The notes under the pieces are model-generated. The model was not told the origin of the DNA. It made no database searches and was given only the letters and a program-made list of their open reading frames with translations. The position numbers and the translations under genes were made by a program. Positions 25,882 to 34,665 of a DNA stretch of 64,000 bases are shown piece by piece. Source of the stretch: Acinetobacter piscicola. Its GTDB lineage: Bacteria > Pseudomonadota > Gammaproteobacteria > Pseudomonadales > Moraxellaceae. Location of the stretch: NCBI RefSeq assembly GCF_002233755.1, contig NZ_KZ268705.1:117868-181867 (forward strand), given 5' to 3'. Numbering within the stretch: position 1 is the first letter of the stretch; every line of letters begins with the position of its first letter.

Positions 25882-26180
25882 ATATTCGTTCAAGCAATAC
25901 ATATGCCAATAAAATTAAAATTTTTAATAACAACAATTTAAATGCAATAGCATATTTTTTTTTGCTGAATCCACCCTGTTATTTATAACAATACACATTT
26001 CTTTATAACAAAGCCAAATGTCACATAGCCTATAAAAATAAGTTTTATTTCATAAATCAACACTGCTCCTTTTTATGTGCCGAACAATTTTCTATTGACT
26101 TATTTTTGATTAAATTATATACATCAATAATGATAAATTACGTATCATTATATAAAAATATAAAAACAGGATGTATAAAA

Positions 26181-27575
26181 ATGATAGGTCTTATCGGAAT
26201 TGTGTTGTCCTTAATCTTGCTCATGTATCTGGCATATAAAGGATTTAGCGTCATTATTCTCGCACCATTACTTGCACTTTTTGCAGTCATGTGGAGTGGT
26301 CTAAGCAATGAATTACTGGGTATGTATTCTCAAGTATTCATGACTGGTCTCGGCGGTTACATCATTAAATATTTTCCGCTTTTTTTACTTGGTGCCGTCT
26401 TTGGAAAATTAATGGATGATTCTGGTTCTGCTAGAACCATTGCGAACTTTTTTGTAGAAAAGCTTGGTCATAAAAGAGCCATGCTCTCCATCGTATTGTC
26501 TTGTGCGATTTTAACGTATGGTGGTGTTTCGTTATTTGTTGTTGGATTTGCAGTATTCCCGATTGCAGCAGCATTATTTAAAGAGGTCGGTATTCCCAAA
26601 CGGTTAATTCCTGCTGCAATCATGTTAGGTGGTTTAACTTTTACCATGACAGCATTGCCCGGCACACCAGCGATTCAAAACGCTATCCCTATGCCTTTTT
26701 TCAATACAGATCTTTACGCAGCACCGGGCTTGGGTATTTTGGCATCAATCTTTATCTTAATTTCGGGTATGTGGTGGCTCAATAGACGTATTAAAACAGC
26801 ATCCTCTCAACAAGAAGGTTATGGTCATCACATTGAATCACATGACCATTCATATTCAAATAAAAGCTCTAGTCCGAGCTTGATTGTCGCAATGATACCG
26901 ATTTTAGTTGTGATCATAATGAATTTGATTTTAGCTAAATTCATTCTACCGACCCTTGATACGGCTTACCTCGCAACAGATAAGTTTGGCAATACTTCAC
27001 TGAGTTCTGTCATCGGACTTTGGGCCATTATTTGTTCTTTGGTATTGGCTTGCGTGACGATTATTATTTTAAATTGGAAACATATTACCGATATCAAAGA
27101 CTCCATCCAACAAGGTGTTTCTTCTTCATTTTTGCCTATTTTCAATACAGCATCAGAAGTTGGTTATGGTTCTGTCATTGCATCTTTGGCAGGTTTTATT
27201 ATTCTTCGTGATTTTCTCATTGGTATTGCACCCAATAACCCACTGATCTCTGAAGCAATTGTGATTAATGTCTTAGCAGGAATCACAGGTTCAGCCTCGG
27301 GTGGATTAAGTATTGCCTTAAAAACGATGGGCGAAACTTATATGAATTTGGCAACGCAGTTTGGAATATCTCCTGAGCTCATGCATCGAGTCGCGTCTAT
27401 GGCTTCAGGTGCGCTTGATTCACTTCCTCATAATGGCGCTGTCATTACCATCATCACACTGTGTGGTTTAACCCATAAACAGTCCTATTACGACATGTTC
27501 ATTGTCGCGGTGATTATTCCTCTATTTGCTCTGATTGGTGTAATCACACTAGGTACACTATTTGGTTCATTTTAA
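26181..27575 (+). CDS. GntP-family permease
   Basis: The ATG at 26181 (MIGLIGIVLSLILLMYLAYKG) is chosen because it opens the first membrane helix and has AGG 10 bases upstream; the frame extends upstream to 26106. The 464-residue protein has about 12 hydrophobic segments. GntP-family features include FPLFLLGAVFGKLMDDSGSARTIANF, LTYGGVSLFVVGFAVFPIAA, LPGTPAIQNAIPMPFF and ASGALDSLPHNGAVITII. GntP proteins bring gluconate and other hydroxy acids or carboxylates across the inner membrane with protons. It heads an operon with an iron alcohol dehydrogenase and a CoA-acylating semialdehyde dehydrogenase, so the cargo is probably a hydroxy acid. Confidence 0.88.
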   Translation: MIGLIGIVLSLILLMYLAYKGFSVIILAPLLALFAVMWSGLSNELLGMYSQVFMTGLGGYIIKYFPLFLLGAVFGKLMDDSGSARTIANFFVEKLGHKRAMLSIVLSCAILTYGGVSLFVVGFAVFPIAAALFKEVGIPKRLIPAAIMLGGLTFTMTALPGTPAIQNAIPMPFFNTDLYAAPGLGILASIFILISGMWWLNRRIKTASSQQEGYGHHIESHDHSYSNKSSSPSLIVAMIPILVVIIMNLILAKFILPTLDTAYLATDKFGNTSLSSVIGLWAIICSLVLACVTIIILNWKHITDIKDSIQQGVSSSFLPIFNTASEVGYGSVIASLAGFIILRDFLIGIAPNNPLISEAIVINVLAGITGSASGGLSIALKTMGETYMNLATQFGISPELMHRVASMASGALDSLPHNGAVITIITLCGLTHKQSYYDMFIVAVIIPLFALIGVITLGTLFGSF

Positions 27576-27615
27576 AAAATATGAATTATTTTCAAACTTT
27601 TATAAGGATATAAAA

Positions 27616-28773
27616 ATGTCGCATAGCATAAACCTACCCCGAATTATGGAAATTGGGAAAAATTCCCGAAGTAAACTTCCAGACATTCTCAAATCTTTGG
27701 GGGCTAAAAATCCGTTAATCATTACCGATAAAATGATGGTTTCATTAGGATATATCGAAAAAATTCAACAACTTTTAAAAGAAGCCAATATACATGCCGA
27801 TTATTTTGATGAAACTATTCCAGAACCGACTTCTGGTTCTATCGCTGCGGGTGTACAGCATGTAAAAGACCATCAGTATGATGCAATTATTGCTGTAGGC
27901 GGTGGTAGTCCAATTGATAGTGCTAAAGCGATTAGCATTTTAGGTAAATTCGGTGGCGAAATACGTGACTATAAATTTCCCCGACAAGTCAATGAAACAG
28001 GTCTTCCGATTATTGCGATTCCTACAACTGCGGGGACAGGGTCAGAATGTACCCGATTTACCATTATTACTGATGATCAGACCAGTGAAAAAATGCTCTG
28101 TGCAGGACTGGGCTTTTTACCTGTAGCAGCAATTATTGATTATGAATTAACCATGTCATTACCAGCACGTACAACAGCGGATACAGGTATTGATGCATTA
28201 ACCCATGCCATTGAAGCCTATGTCAGTAAAAAAGCAAATGCCTATAGCGATGCTCAAGCAATTGCAGCAATGAAACTGATTGGGCCAAATTTACAAACGG
28301 TTTATCACCAACCTGATAATGAAATCGCACGAGAAAAAATGATGCTCGGCTCTACATTAGCAGGGATAGCTTTTTCCAATGCATCGGTTGCTTTAGTACA
28401 TGGGATGAGCCGTCCAATTGGTGCTTTTTTCCATGTGCCACATGGTCTTTCCAATGCCATGTTGTTGCCGATGATTACCTCTTATTCCATACAAGCAGCA
28501 CCTGAGCGTTATGCAGATTGTGCAAAAGCGATTGGTGTTGCAAATGAAGATGATGATCATCAAGTAGCAAACCAAAAACTGGTTCAGGCACTTATCGATA
28601 TTAATACGGATTTACAAGTGCCAACCCTAGCCGAATTTGGCGTGAGCAAACAGACCTTTGATGGTCTTGTTCAAACCATGGCAGAACAAGCCTTGGCATC
28701 TGGATCACCACTCAATAACCCACGTGTACCGAGTGTTGCTGAAATGGTTTCGCTGTATCAGCAACTTTGGTAA
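27616..28773 (+). CDS. Iron-containing alcohol dehydrogenase
   Basis: The ATG at 27616 has AAGGA 10 bases upstream; the frame opens earlier at 27562 but overlaps the permease. The 385-residue group III dehydrogenase has the NAD motif GGGSPIDSAKAI (residues 95-106), PTTAGTGSECT, and metal ligands in TGIDALTHAIEAYVS (Asp193, His197) plus the downstream His residues of VHGMSRPIGAFFHVPHGLSNA. It would oxidise a primary alcohol or hydroxy acid to an aldehyde or semialdehyde in the cytoplasm. Position between a GntP permease and an mmsA-like gene suggests a hydroxy-acid substrate, for example a 3-hydroxyalkanoate. Confidence 0.9.
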   Translation: MSHSINLPRIMEIGKNSRSKLPDILKSLGAKNPLIITDKMMVSLGYIEKIQQLLKEANIHADYFDETIPEPTSGSIAAGVQHVKDHQYDAIIAVGGGSPIDSAKAISILGKFGGEIRDYKFPRQVNETGLPIIAIPTTAGTGSECTRFTIITDDQTSEKMLCAGLGFLPVAAIIDYELTMSLPARTTADTGIDALTHAIEAYVSKKANAYSDAQAIAAMKLIGPNLQTVYHQPDNEIAREKMMLGSTLAGIAFSNASVALVHGMSRPIGAFFHVPHGLSNAMLLPMITSYSIQAAPERYADCAKAIGVANEDDDHQVANQKLVQALIDINTDLQVPTLAEFGVSKQTFDGLVQTMAEQALASGSPLNNPRVPSVAEMVSLYQQLW

Positions 28774-28819
28774 ACGCTACATCATTATTTTTTAGAACAA
28801 TTCAAAGAGGAAGTCACAC

Positions 28820-30316
28820 ATGGATATCATTGGACATTTAATTAATGGTCAGCTCAACTACGATCATACAAGAACTCAACCTGTATATAACCCTTCAACT
28901 GGTGAGCACAGCAAAGAAGTTGCTATTGCCAGTAAAACCACAGTTGAACACGCAATTGCTGCCGCAGAAGCTGCATTTCCAGAATGGCGTGATACCCCCG
29001 TGATTAAACGTGCACGTGTCATGTTTAAATTTAAAGAATTGCTCGAACAAAATGTAGATCAAATTTGTGCCTTAATTGGCCAAGAACATGGAAAAATTGT
29101 GCATGATGCTGCTGGTGAGTTGCAACGTGGAATTGAAAATGTAGAATACGCATGCAGCGCCCCTGAATTTTTAAAAGGTGAATTTAGTAAAAATGTAGGG
29201 CCATCAATTGATTCTTGGAGTGAGTTTCAACCTTTAGGTGTCGTCGCAGGTATTACACCTTTCAACTTCCCTGCTATGGTGCCTTTGTGGATGTTTCCAA
29301 TGGCAATCGTATGTGGAAATACCTTTGTACTTAAACCGTCAGAAAAAGATCCTTCTGCTACCCTATTTATTGCTCAATTACTCAAAGAAGCGGGTTTACC
29401 TGATGGGGTGATGAATCTTGTTAATGGCGATAAAGAAGCGGTAGATACTTTACTGTATGACAAGAGAATTCAAGCGGTGAGCTTCGTTGGTTCTACAGCA
29501 ATCGCTGAATATATCTATCAAACAGCGACTTCTACAGGTAAACGCTGCCAGGCTCTAGGTGGTGCAAAAAATCATGCGATTGTAATGCCTGATGCCGATA
29601 TCGATAATGTTGTTAGCTCGTTATTAGGTGCCGCTTTTGGTTCATCTGGTGAACGCTGCATGGCACTTTCAGTAGCGATTGCTGTCGGTGATGATATTGC
29701 AGATTTAATGATTTCTAAGTTATCTGACGCTATTCGTAAACTTCAATACGGACCATTCTCTGACAAAACCAATGATTTCGGCCCAGTGATTACAGCACAA
29801 CATAAAGCAAAAGTTGTAGGCTATATCGACAGTGCAGAACAACAAGGTGCCACAATTGTAGTTGATGGTCGAAATACAGCACCACAAGGTTATGAAAATG
29901 GCTTCTATGTCGGCGCAACGCTAATCGATCAAGTGACATCGGACATGATCAGCTATAAAGAAGAAATCTTTGGCCCTGTCTTACAAGTCATGCGAGTAAA
30001 AACCATGCAAGAAGCTATGGATCTGATTGATAATCATGAATATGGCAATGGAACTTGTATTTATACTCGTGATGGAGAAGCTGCACGTTATTTTAGTGAT
30101 CACATTAAAGTTGGAATGGTTGGAATAAACGTACCGCTACCTGTACCCGTGGCATATCATAGCTTTGGTGGTTGGAAACGTTCATTGTTTGGTGATTTAT
30201 ATGCCTATGGGCCTGATGGCGCTCGTTTTTATACGCGTCGTAAAACCATTACCCAACGCTGGCCTACAGCCAATGTTCGTGAGGGCGCACAATTTTCAAT
30301 GCCAACATTGAACTAA
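28820..30316 (+). CDS. mmsA: CoA-acylating methylmalonate-semialdehyde dehydrogenase
   Basis: The 498-residue aldehyde dehydrogenase matches the MmsA group. It begins IIGHLINGQLNYDHTRTQPVYNPSTGE, has ITPFNFPAMVPLWMFPMAIVCGNTFVLKPSEKDPS, the LGGAKNHAIVMPDAD loop that replaces the usual LELGGK glutamate segment, and the catalytic Cys in SSGERCMALS. MmsA converts (methyl)malonate semialdehyde to propionyl- or acetyl-CoA with loss of CO2. AGAGGAAG precedes the start. It follows the iron alcohol dehydrogenase by 46 bp and ends at a strong terminator, closing the operon. Confidence 0.92.
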   Translation: MDIIGHLINGQLNYDHTRTQPVYNPSTGEHSKEVAIASKTTVEHAIAAAEAAFPEWRDTPVIKRARVMFKFKELLEQNVDQICALIGQEHGKIVHDAAGELQRGIENVEYACSAPEFLKGEFSKNVGPSIDSWSEFQPLGVVAGITPFNFPAMVPLWMFPMAIVCGNTFVLKPSEKDPSATLFIAQLLKEAGLPDGVMNLVNGDKEAVDTLLYDKRIQAVSFVGSTAIAEYIYQTATSTGKRCQALGGAKNHAIVMPDADIDNVVSSLLGAAFGSSGERCMALSVAIAVGDDIADLMISKLSDAIRKLQYGPFSDKTNDFGPVITAQHKAKVVGYIDSAEQQGATIVVDGRNTAPQGYENGFYVGATLIDQVTSDMISYKEEIFGPVLQVMRVKTMQEAMDLIDNHEYGNGTCIYTRDGEAARYFSDHIKVGMVGINVPLPVPVAYHSFGGWKRSLFGDLYAYGPDGARFYTRRKTITQRWPTANVREGAQFSMPTLN

Positions 30317-30328
30317 ACTATTTCACTT

Positions 30329-30361
30329 AAAAGAGCAAATTGCCAAGCTATTTGCTCTTTT
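30329..30361 (+). terminator. Rho-independent terminator after mmsA
   Basis: AAAAGAGCAAAT at 30329-30340 pairs with ATTTGCTCTTTT at 30350-30361 and is followed by more T. It starts 13 bases after the mmsA stop. Confidence 0.9.
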
Positions 30362-30387
30362 TTTATTCAATTTTTATTCAATCTTTT

Positions 30388-31152
30388 TTATTCAAAATCA
30401 ATAAGCTGATTGAGATCATTTGCAGCCTGACGTAACAAGGGTTCAAAAGCGAGTAAATCATTTAAAGACTTTCGTATCGTCGGTGCATGAGTATATAAAC
30501 AAGCAACGATGGTATCTTTCCTTTGAATCGGCACAGAACAAGCCACCATCCCTGAAATGAATTCTTCATTATCTGTTCCCAATTGATTTTGAAAAATATC
30601 ATTTAGGTTTTGTTCGAGTAAAACGGAATCGGTAATTGTATTTTTGGTTAGCTGTGTAATGGGTAAATATTCTAAGATTTTCTTACGTTTATTTTCTGGC
30701 TGAAAGCTTAAAAATAGTTTTCCACTAGAGGTACACCATAAAGGAACCGTTGAACCAACAGGCAAATACACTTGTAATGGCCAATTTGCTTGTACCCGAT
30801 CTGTATACAGCATTTGATTATTACTTAGTATCGCAATCCCACAAGTTTCATTGATTTGATCTGAAAGTTTCTGAAGTATAGCCAGTCGTTCCATCTTTCT
30901 TGGTTCTTGTTCCCAAGAACTCATCAGTAATTTATAAGTTCGGTCACCGACAATATACCCTCCATATATATCATTTTTAATAAACCCTTCTTGTTCTAAG
31001 GTTTGTAATAACCGGTGAATACTCGGTTTTGGAATATCTAACTGAATGGCAAGGTCTAAGGGTGTAGGCGGATGTTTAGCTGTAGAAATCGCTTCGATAA
31101 TGTCTAAAACTCTAGTAATTGATGACCCTTTTTTACTCATTTTGACTGCCAA
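30388..31152 (-). CDS. IclR-family transcriptional regulator
   Basis: The 254-residue protein has the IclR winged helix (SSITRVLDIIEAISTAKHPPTPLDLAIQLDIPKPSIHRLLQTLEQEGFI, residues 10-60) and the effector domain (ERLAILQKLSDQINETCGIAIL, then PVGSTVPLWCTSSGKLFLSF and GTDNEEFISGMVACSVPI). It faces the GntP-adh-mmsA operon tail to tail and is the nearest regulator, so control of that operon is likely but not shown. Confidence 0.9.
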   Translation of the reverse strand: MAVKMSKKGSSITRVLDIIEAISTAKHPPTPLDLAIQLDIPKPSIHRLLQTLEQEGFIKNDIYGGYIVGDRTYKLLMSSWEQEPRKMERLAILQKLSDQINETCGIAILSNNQMLYTDRVQANWPLQVYLPVGSTVPLWCTSSGKLFLSFQPENKRKKILEYLPITQLTKNTITDSVLLEQNLNDIFQNQLGTDNEEFISGMVACSVPIQRKDTIVACLYTHAPTIRKSLNDLLAFEPLLRQAANDLNQLIDFE

Positions 31153-31265
31153 TAAAAATTGCTTAATTTATATCTACATCGTAGACAAGAACTTGTTTAG
31201 ATAATATTCATTTTATCAATATTTATGCATTCTCTCGCAGAAAATTTTAGAAAACTCAACAATTA

Positions 31266-31379
31266 AAAAAATTCAGAGAGAAAACGCTCTTGGATGGGTT
31301 CAAATAATTTTAATAACTGGGTATCACAGTCCAAATGAGCAACATGCCAAAGACACTATGACCAAAATTTCATATGAAC
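31266..31379 (-). pseudogene. Possible decayed coding remnant, family not recognised
   Basis: One minus-strand frame reads VHMKFWS, a stop, then CLWHVAHLDCDTQLLKLFEP and ten further residues ending SEFF before a stop. The residue make-up looks protein-like, unlike the neighbouring AT-rich spacer. It lies 107 bp downstream of an AraC-type remnant in the same direction. I cannot name a family. Confidence 0.25.
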
Positions 31380-31485
31380 GGAGTTATTCAAATTCTTTAA
31401 ATTTATTTGCATACTTAAAATAACCATTCAATGTCCTTTTAGAGATTTAGAAATCATTTACAACAATAAGAGTTAAAATATTTTT

Positions 31486-31629
31486 TCATAAATTCTCTTC
31501 AAACGTGCGATCCGTTTTGATTGAAACTTCTCTAAATATTTTTGGAGCACAGCCAAAAGTCTGGGTAAATGCACGGGGAAAATTCCTATATTGCTTGAGC
31601 AACCGAGAGCTGCTATTTACACATCGTTC
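31486..31629 (-). pseudogene. AraC-family regulator remnant (C-terminal HTH)
   Basis: The minus-strand frame ending at a TGA at 31486-31488 reads SRLLKQYRNFPRAFTQTFGC followed by APKIFREVSI. This is the last helix-turn-helix of an AraC protein (compare the usual FSRAFKKxFGxTPxxFR). It has 47 codons, an in-frame stop at its upstream edge, and no helix-1 part, so it is a fragment. The interval 31153-31799 otherwise holds the second remnant at 31266-31379 and AT-rich sequence. Confidence 0.55.
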
Positions 31630-31799
31630 AAACTAAAAATAGCTTGAGTCTAGATATAATTTACATTAAATAAAAAGCTATTACTTTATTTTTATTCATA
31701 AGTAATACTTCTAAAAACAATCACAAAATAACAACTAATCAAGATAACTTTCCAGTGTTATATTTATTTCCACAACATAGTCCTCCTCTCGGATATAAA

Positions 31800-32717
31800 A
31801 TGATGAAAACTGTAATTTTCAAAAATAAAAATATCGATATTTCTGCAACCATGCGTTTTCCAAAAGATTTTGATGAAAACAAAAAATATGCAACTATCGT
31901 ATGTGCTCATCCGATTAGCGGTTGTAAGGAACAAACGTCAGGTGCAATTTATGGTGAAAAACTTACAGAGGCTGGTTTTATTACTTTGGCTTTTGATGCA
32001 TCTTATCAAGGTGCAAGTGGTGGTGAACCTCGATTTTTAGAAGACCCTGCGACTCGTGTAGAAGATTTTCGTTGTGCGGCCGATTATCTAACAACTCTCG
32101 ATTATGTAGATGAAAATCGTATTGGTGTATTAGGTATTTGTGGCGGTGGTGCCAATGCTGCCATGACTGAACGACGCTTCAAAGCAGTTGTGACTGTTGT
32201 TGCTGCAAATTATGGTCGTATTATGCGTGAAGGTGATCTATCACCAGATTCAGCAATTAAAACTTTAGAAGCAATTACCGCACAACGAACTGCCGAAGCA
32301 CGTGGTGCGGATGCATTTATTACCCAATACGCTCCAAATTCACAACAAGAACGTGAACAAGCTGGATTAAACGATATTGATATCAAAGAAGCTGTGGATT
32401 ATTACAGAACCCCTCGTGGTCAGGCGGATGGTGCACCGAATAAACTACTTTTTTCGGGTTTAGCTGCTGCTTTTGGTTTTGATGCATTTCACCTTGCAGA
32501 TCATCTGCTCACACAACCTTTACAGATCGTGATTGGCGATGTTCCTGGAGGGTTTGGTTCATATCGTGATGGTTATGAATTATTTAGCAAAGCAGCATCT
32601 AAAGATAAAAATTTACTTGTTGTTAAAGGTGCAAGTCATTACGACTTATACGATCAGCCAGAGCCTGTCGTTCAAGCTTTAGAAAAAATTATCCCATTCT
32701 TCCAAAAACATCTTTAA
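31800..32717 (+). CDS. Alpha/beta hydrolase with Cys nucleophile (dienelactone-hydrolase-like)
   Basis: The ATG at 31800 follows GGATATAAA; the frame is open back to 31755. The 305-residue protein has the alpha/beta hydrolase layout: ATIVCAHPISGCKEQTSGAIYGEKL, AFDASYQGASGGEPRFLEDP, the nucleophile elbow LGICGGGANAAM with Cys114 in place of Ser, and a terminal GASHYDLYDQPEPV that supplies the His. A Cys nucleophile occurs in dienelactone hydrolase (GYCLGG), and YcjY-type proteins share this architecture. The substrate is unknown. A 32-bp palindrome follows the gene. Confidence 0.8.
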   Translation: MMKTVIFKNKNIDISATMRFPKDFDENKKYATIVCAHPISGCKEQTSGAIYGEKLTEAGFITLAFDASYQGASGGEPRFLEDPATRVEDFRCAADYLTTLDYVDENRIGVLGICGGGANAAMTERRFKAVVTVVAANYGRIMREGDLSPDSAIKTLEAITAQRTAEARGADAFITQYAPNSQQEREQAGLNDIDIKEAVDYYRTPRGQADGAPNKLLFSGLAAAFGFDAFHLADHLLTQPLQIVIGDVPGGFGSYRDGYELFSKAASKDKNLLVVKGASHYDLYDQPEPVVQALEKIIPFFQKHL

Positions 32718-32725
32718 TACCTATG

Positions 32726-32757
32726 TTGGAAGGTTTCTGAATTCAGAAACCTTCCAA
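32726..32757. other. 32-bp perfect palindrome after the alpha/beta hydrolase gene
   Basis: TTGGAAGGTTTCTGAA at 32726-32741 is followed immediately by its exact reverse complement, so it could form a 14-bp-plus hairpin at the RNA level. Only a short AATC follows, so termination would be weak. It starts nine bases after the stop codon. Confidence 0.6.
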
Positions 32758-33305
32758 TCTTTGTACGCTTCTATACTGTTATGCGTTATCTGCAAAATAA
32801 GTGATCTATAATTTAGGGGTCTTATGACTCCCTATTAAATTATTTTTAATCCACAATTTTTAATTTGAACAATTGAAAACCAAACAAACTTAAGCTTCAT
32901 TTCAAATAATATCTATTCACCTATATTACTGATGGCAATATAAGCTCTTGGATATTCAGATAAAATCCAACAATGATTACTGTACAAGTTAACTTCTAAA
33001 TTCTATTCATTTATTCCTTAGTTCAATGAAGCGTTACTTTTCCATTTTCATTTATGAATCATTGTTAATTTATTTTTCAAAAAATATTTCGTTACTTTTC
33101 TCCTATCATATTGAAAACTATCAATAACATATTGTTTTATATAAAATCAGATGAATAACCGAAAATTTAAATGATTTAGCAACATTTTTTCATTATTATA
33201 ATTTTCGAACAAATAAAAATCATAAAATTTTCATTAATGAATAATTTAAAAAATTATTGATTATGTTTTGTTCGCAAATAATTAAACGTTATGGAGAGAT
33301 GTATT
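32758..33305. other. AT-rich intergenic region with long imperfect hairpin before the sphingomyelinase gene
   Basis: No coding frame is seen. Just before the gene, three paired blocks nest: CGAACA at 33206-33211 with TGTTCG at 33269-33274, CATAA at 33221-33225 with TTATG at 33261-33265, and AATAATTT at 33240-33247 with AAATTATT at 33251-33258. This could be a leader structure or operator, though AT-rich sequence makes chance pairing common. GGAG at 33294-33297 is the likely ribosome binding site. Confidence 0.4.
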
Positions 33306-34652
33306 ATGGGGCTGAAGAGCTTAAAATTAAGCGCAGGAGTAGCGCTACTCGTGGGAGGTTTTGCAACGCAAAACGCACTGGCTGACTCTTATGTATTTGT
33401 GACCAATACCACGCCACAAACAGTAACGATACAAGCCACTCAAACAGGTACACATATTTTACAACAAGGAAATGAGTGGGCTCAGGAAGCAACACAAATT
33501 GCTCCGTACGAAACGAAACGTGTACTTCGTATAAACCGTTATACAGGTTTAAAATCTGGAAAAACGTATAACTTTGATACTGTTATCAGTAGTGGTAGTT
33601 CTAAAATTACTTTAAAACAAAGCATGACTGGAACATGGTCTGGCAGTAACATTAAACACGGTATTCAAACAGCATCAACCACTTCACCGTGGTATTCAGA
33701 CCGTAGTGTCTATCGTCTCAACACAACTTATGGTGGTTTATCTGCTCAAGCTGCTGTTAAAGCTGAATATACGGGTGGCTATGATGATTTTCATTACACA
33801 ATTCATCAAAACACAGTACAAGAACCTGTTTCTAACAGTGCTGATGAATTAAAAGTCCTGACGTATAATATTTATGCGCTACCAATGGTCGCGAGCAAGA
33901 TTAGTGAGCGTTTGGCTGAATTACCAAATCACTTGAATGGTTACGATGTCATTATGATGCAAGAGGCTTTTGCTTCTTCTCGTACAGGTATGTTGAATCA
34001 ATTGGCTCAACAATATCCATATCAAACTCATGTCCCAGTGGGTTCAGGATATAACCTATTTGACAGTGGTTTGGTCATCGTCAGCCGTTATCCAATTGTC
34101 AAAACAGCACAGCTGATCTACCCAGATTGTTCAGGAACAGATTGTTTTGCGGATAAAGGCGTATTGTATGCTGAGATCATTAAAAATGGTAAGGCTTACC
34201 ATGTGACTTCAACACATACTGCATCATTTGATACAGATGAAGCACGTGCTCTTCGTCAAGTTCAGTTCCAACAAATTCGCCAATTGGTCAATCAACAAAA
34301 CATCCCGAGTTTTGATGCTGTATTGATGGGCGGAGATTTTAATGTCAATAAATTGTTATGGCCGCAAGACTATCAAAATATGTTGACCAATCTGAATGCA
34401 ACAGCACCGATCAGCACAGGCTATACTGCCTCTACTTTTGACCCACGTGTTAATAAATTGGCAGGTGCAGCAGGCTCAGGTGGTACAGCTGTTGAATATC
34501 TCGACTATGTCGTAGCTTCAAATACGCATCGTCAACCGACACAATCTCGTAATGATGTTCGCATTTTGCGTACTACAGCTGACCCATTGTATATGACATG
34601 GGATCTTTCGGATCATTTCCCTGTAATGGGACATTTTAATTACAGTCCATGA
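33306..34652 (+). CDS. Secreted sphingomyelinase/phospholipase C-like phosphodiesterase
   Basis: The ATG at 33306 has GGAG nine bases upstream and opens a signal peptide (MGLKSLKLSAGVALLVGGFA, cut near Ala26). A beta-rich N-terminal domain (about 28-175) precedes an endonuclease/exonuclease/phosphatase-fold catalytic domain (182-448). In that domain the Mg-dependent neutral sphingomyelinase residues line up: TYNIY (Asn188), MMQE (Glu220), HVTSTHT (His304), GGDFNVNK (Asp344, Asn346) and DLSDHFPVMG (Asp436, His437). Spacing agrees with bacterial SMases. Likely role: extracellular cleavage of sphingomyelin or related phospholipids, possibly haemolytic. A foldase-like gene follows after 13 bp. 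Confidence 0.88.
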   Translation: MGLKSLKLSAGVALLVGGFATQNALADSYVFVTNTTPQTVTIQATQTGTHILQQGNEWAQEATQIAPYETKRVLRINRYTGLKSGKTYNFDTVISSGSSKITLKQSMTGTWSGSNIKHGIQTASTTSPWYSDRSVYRLNTTYGGLSAQAAVKAEYTGGYDDFHYTIHQNTVQEPVSNSADELKVLTYNIYALPMVASKISERLAELPNHLNGYDVIMMQEAFASSRTGMLNQLAQQYPYQTHVPVGSGYNLFDSGLVIVSRYPIVKTAQLIYPDCSGTDCFADKGVLYAEIIKNGKAYHVTSTHTASFDTDEARALRQVQFQQIRQLVNQQNIPSFDAVLMGGDFNVNKLLWPQDYQNMLTNLNATAPISTGYTASTFDPRVNKLAGAAGSGGTAVEYLDYVVASNTHRQPTQSRNDVRILRTTADPLYMTWDLSDHFPVMGHFNYSP

Positions 34653-34665
34653 AACGGAAAGCTGT

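Noticed and set aside
31340..31430. Short plus-strand frame beginning MTKISYERSY
   Set aside because: Only about 21 codons with no ribosome binding site, in a region of decayed genes.
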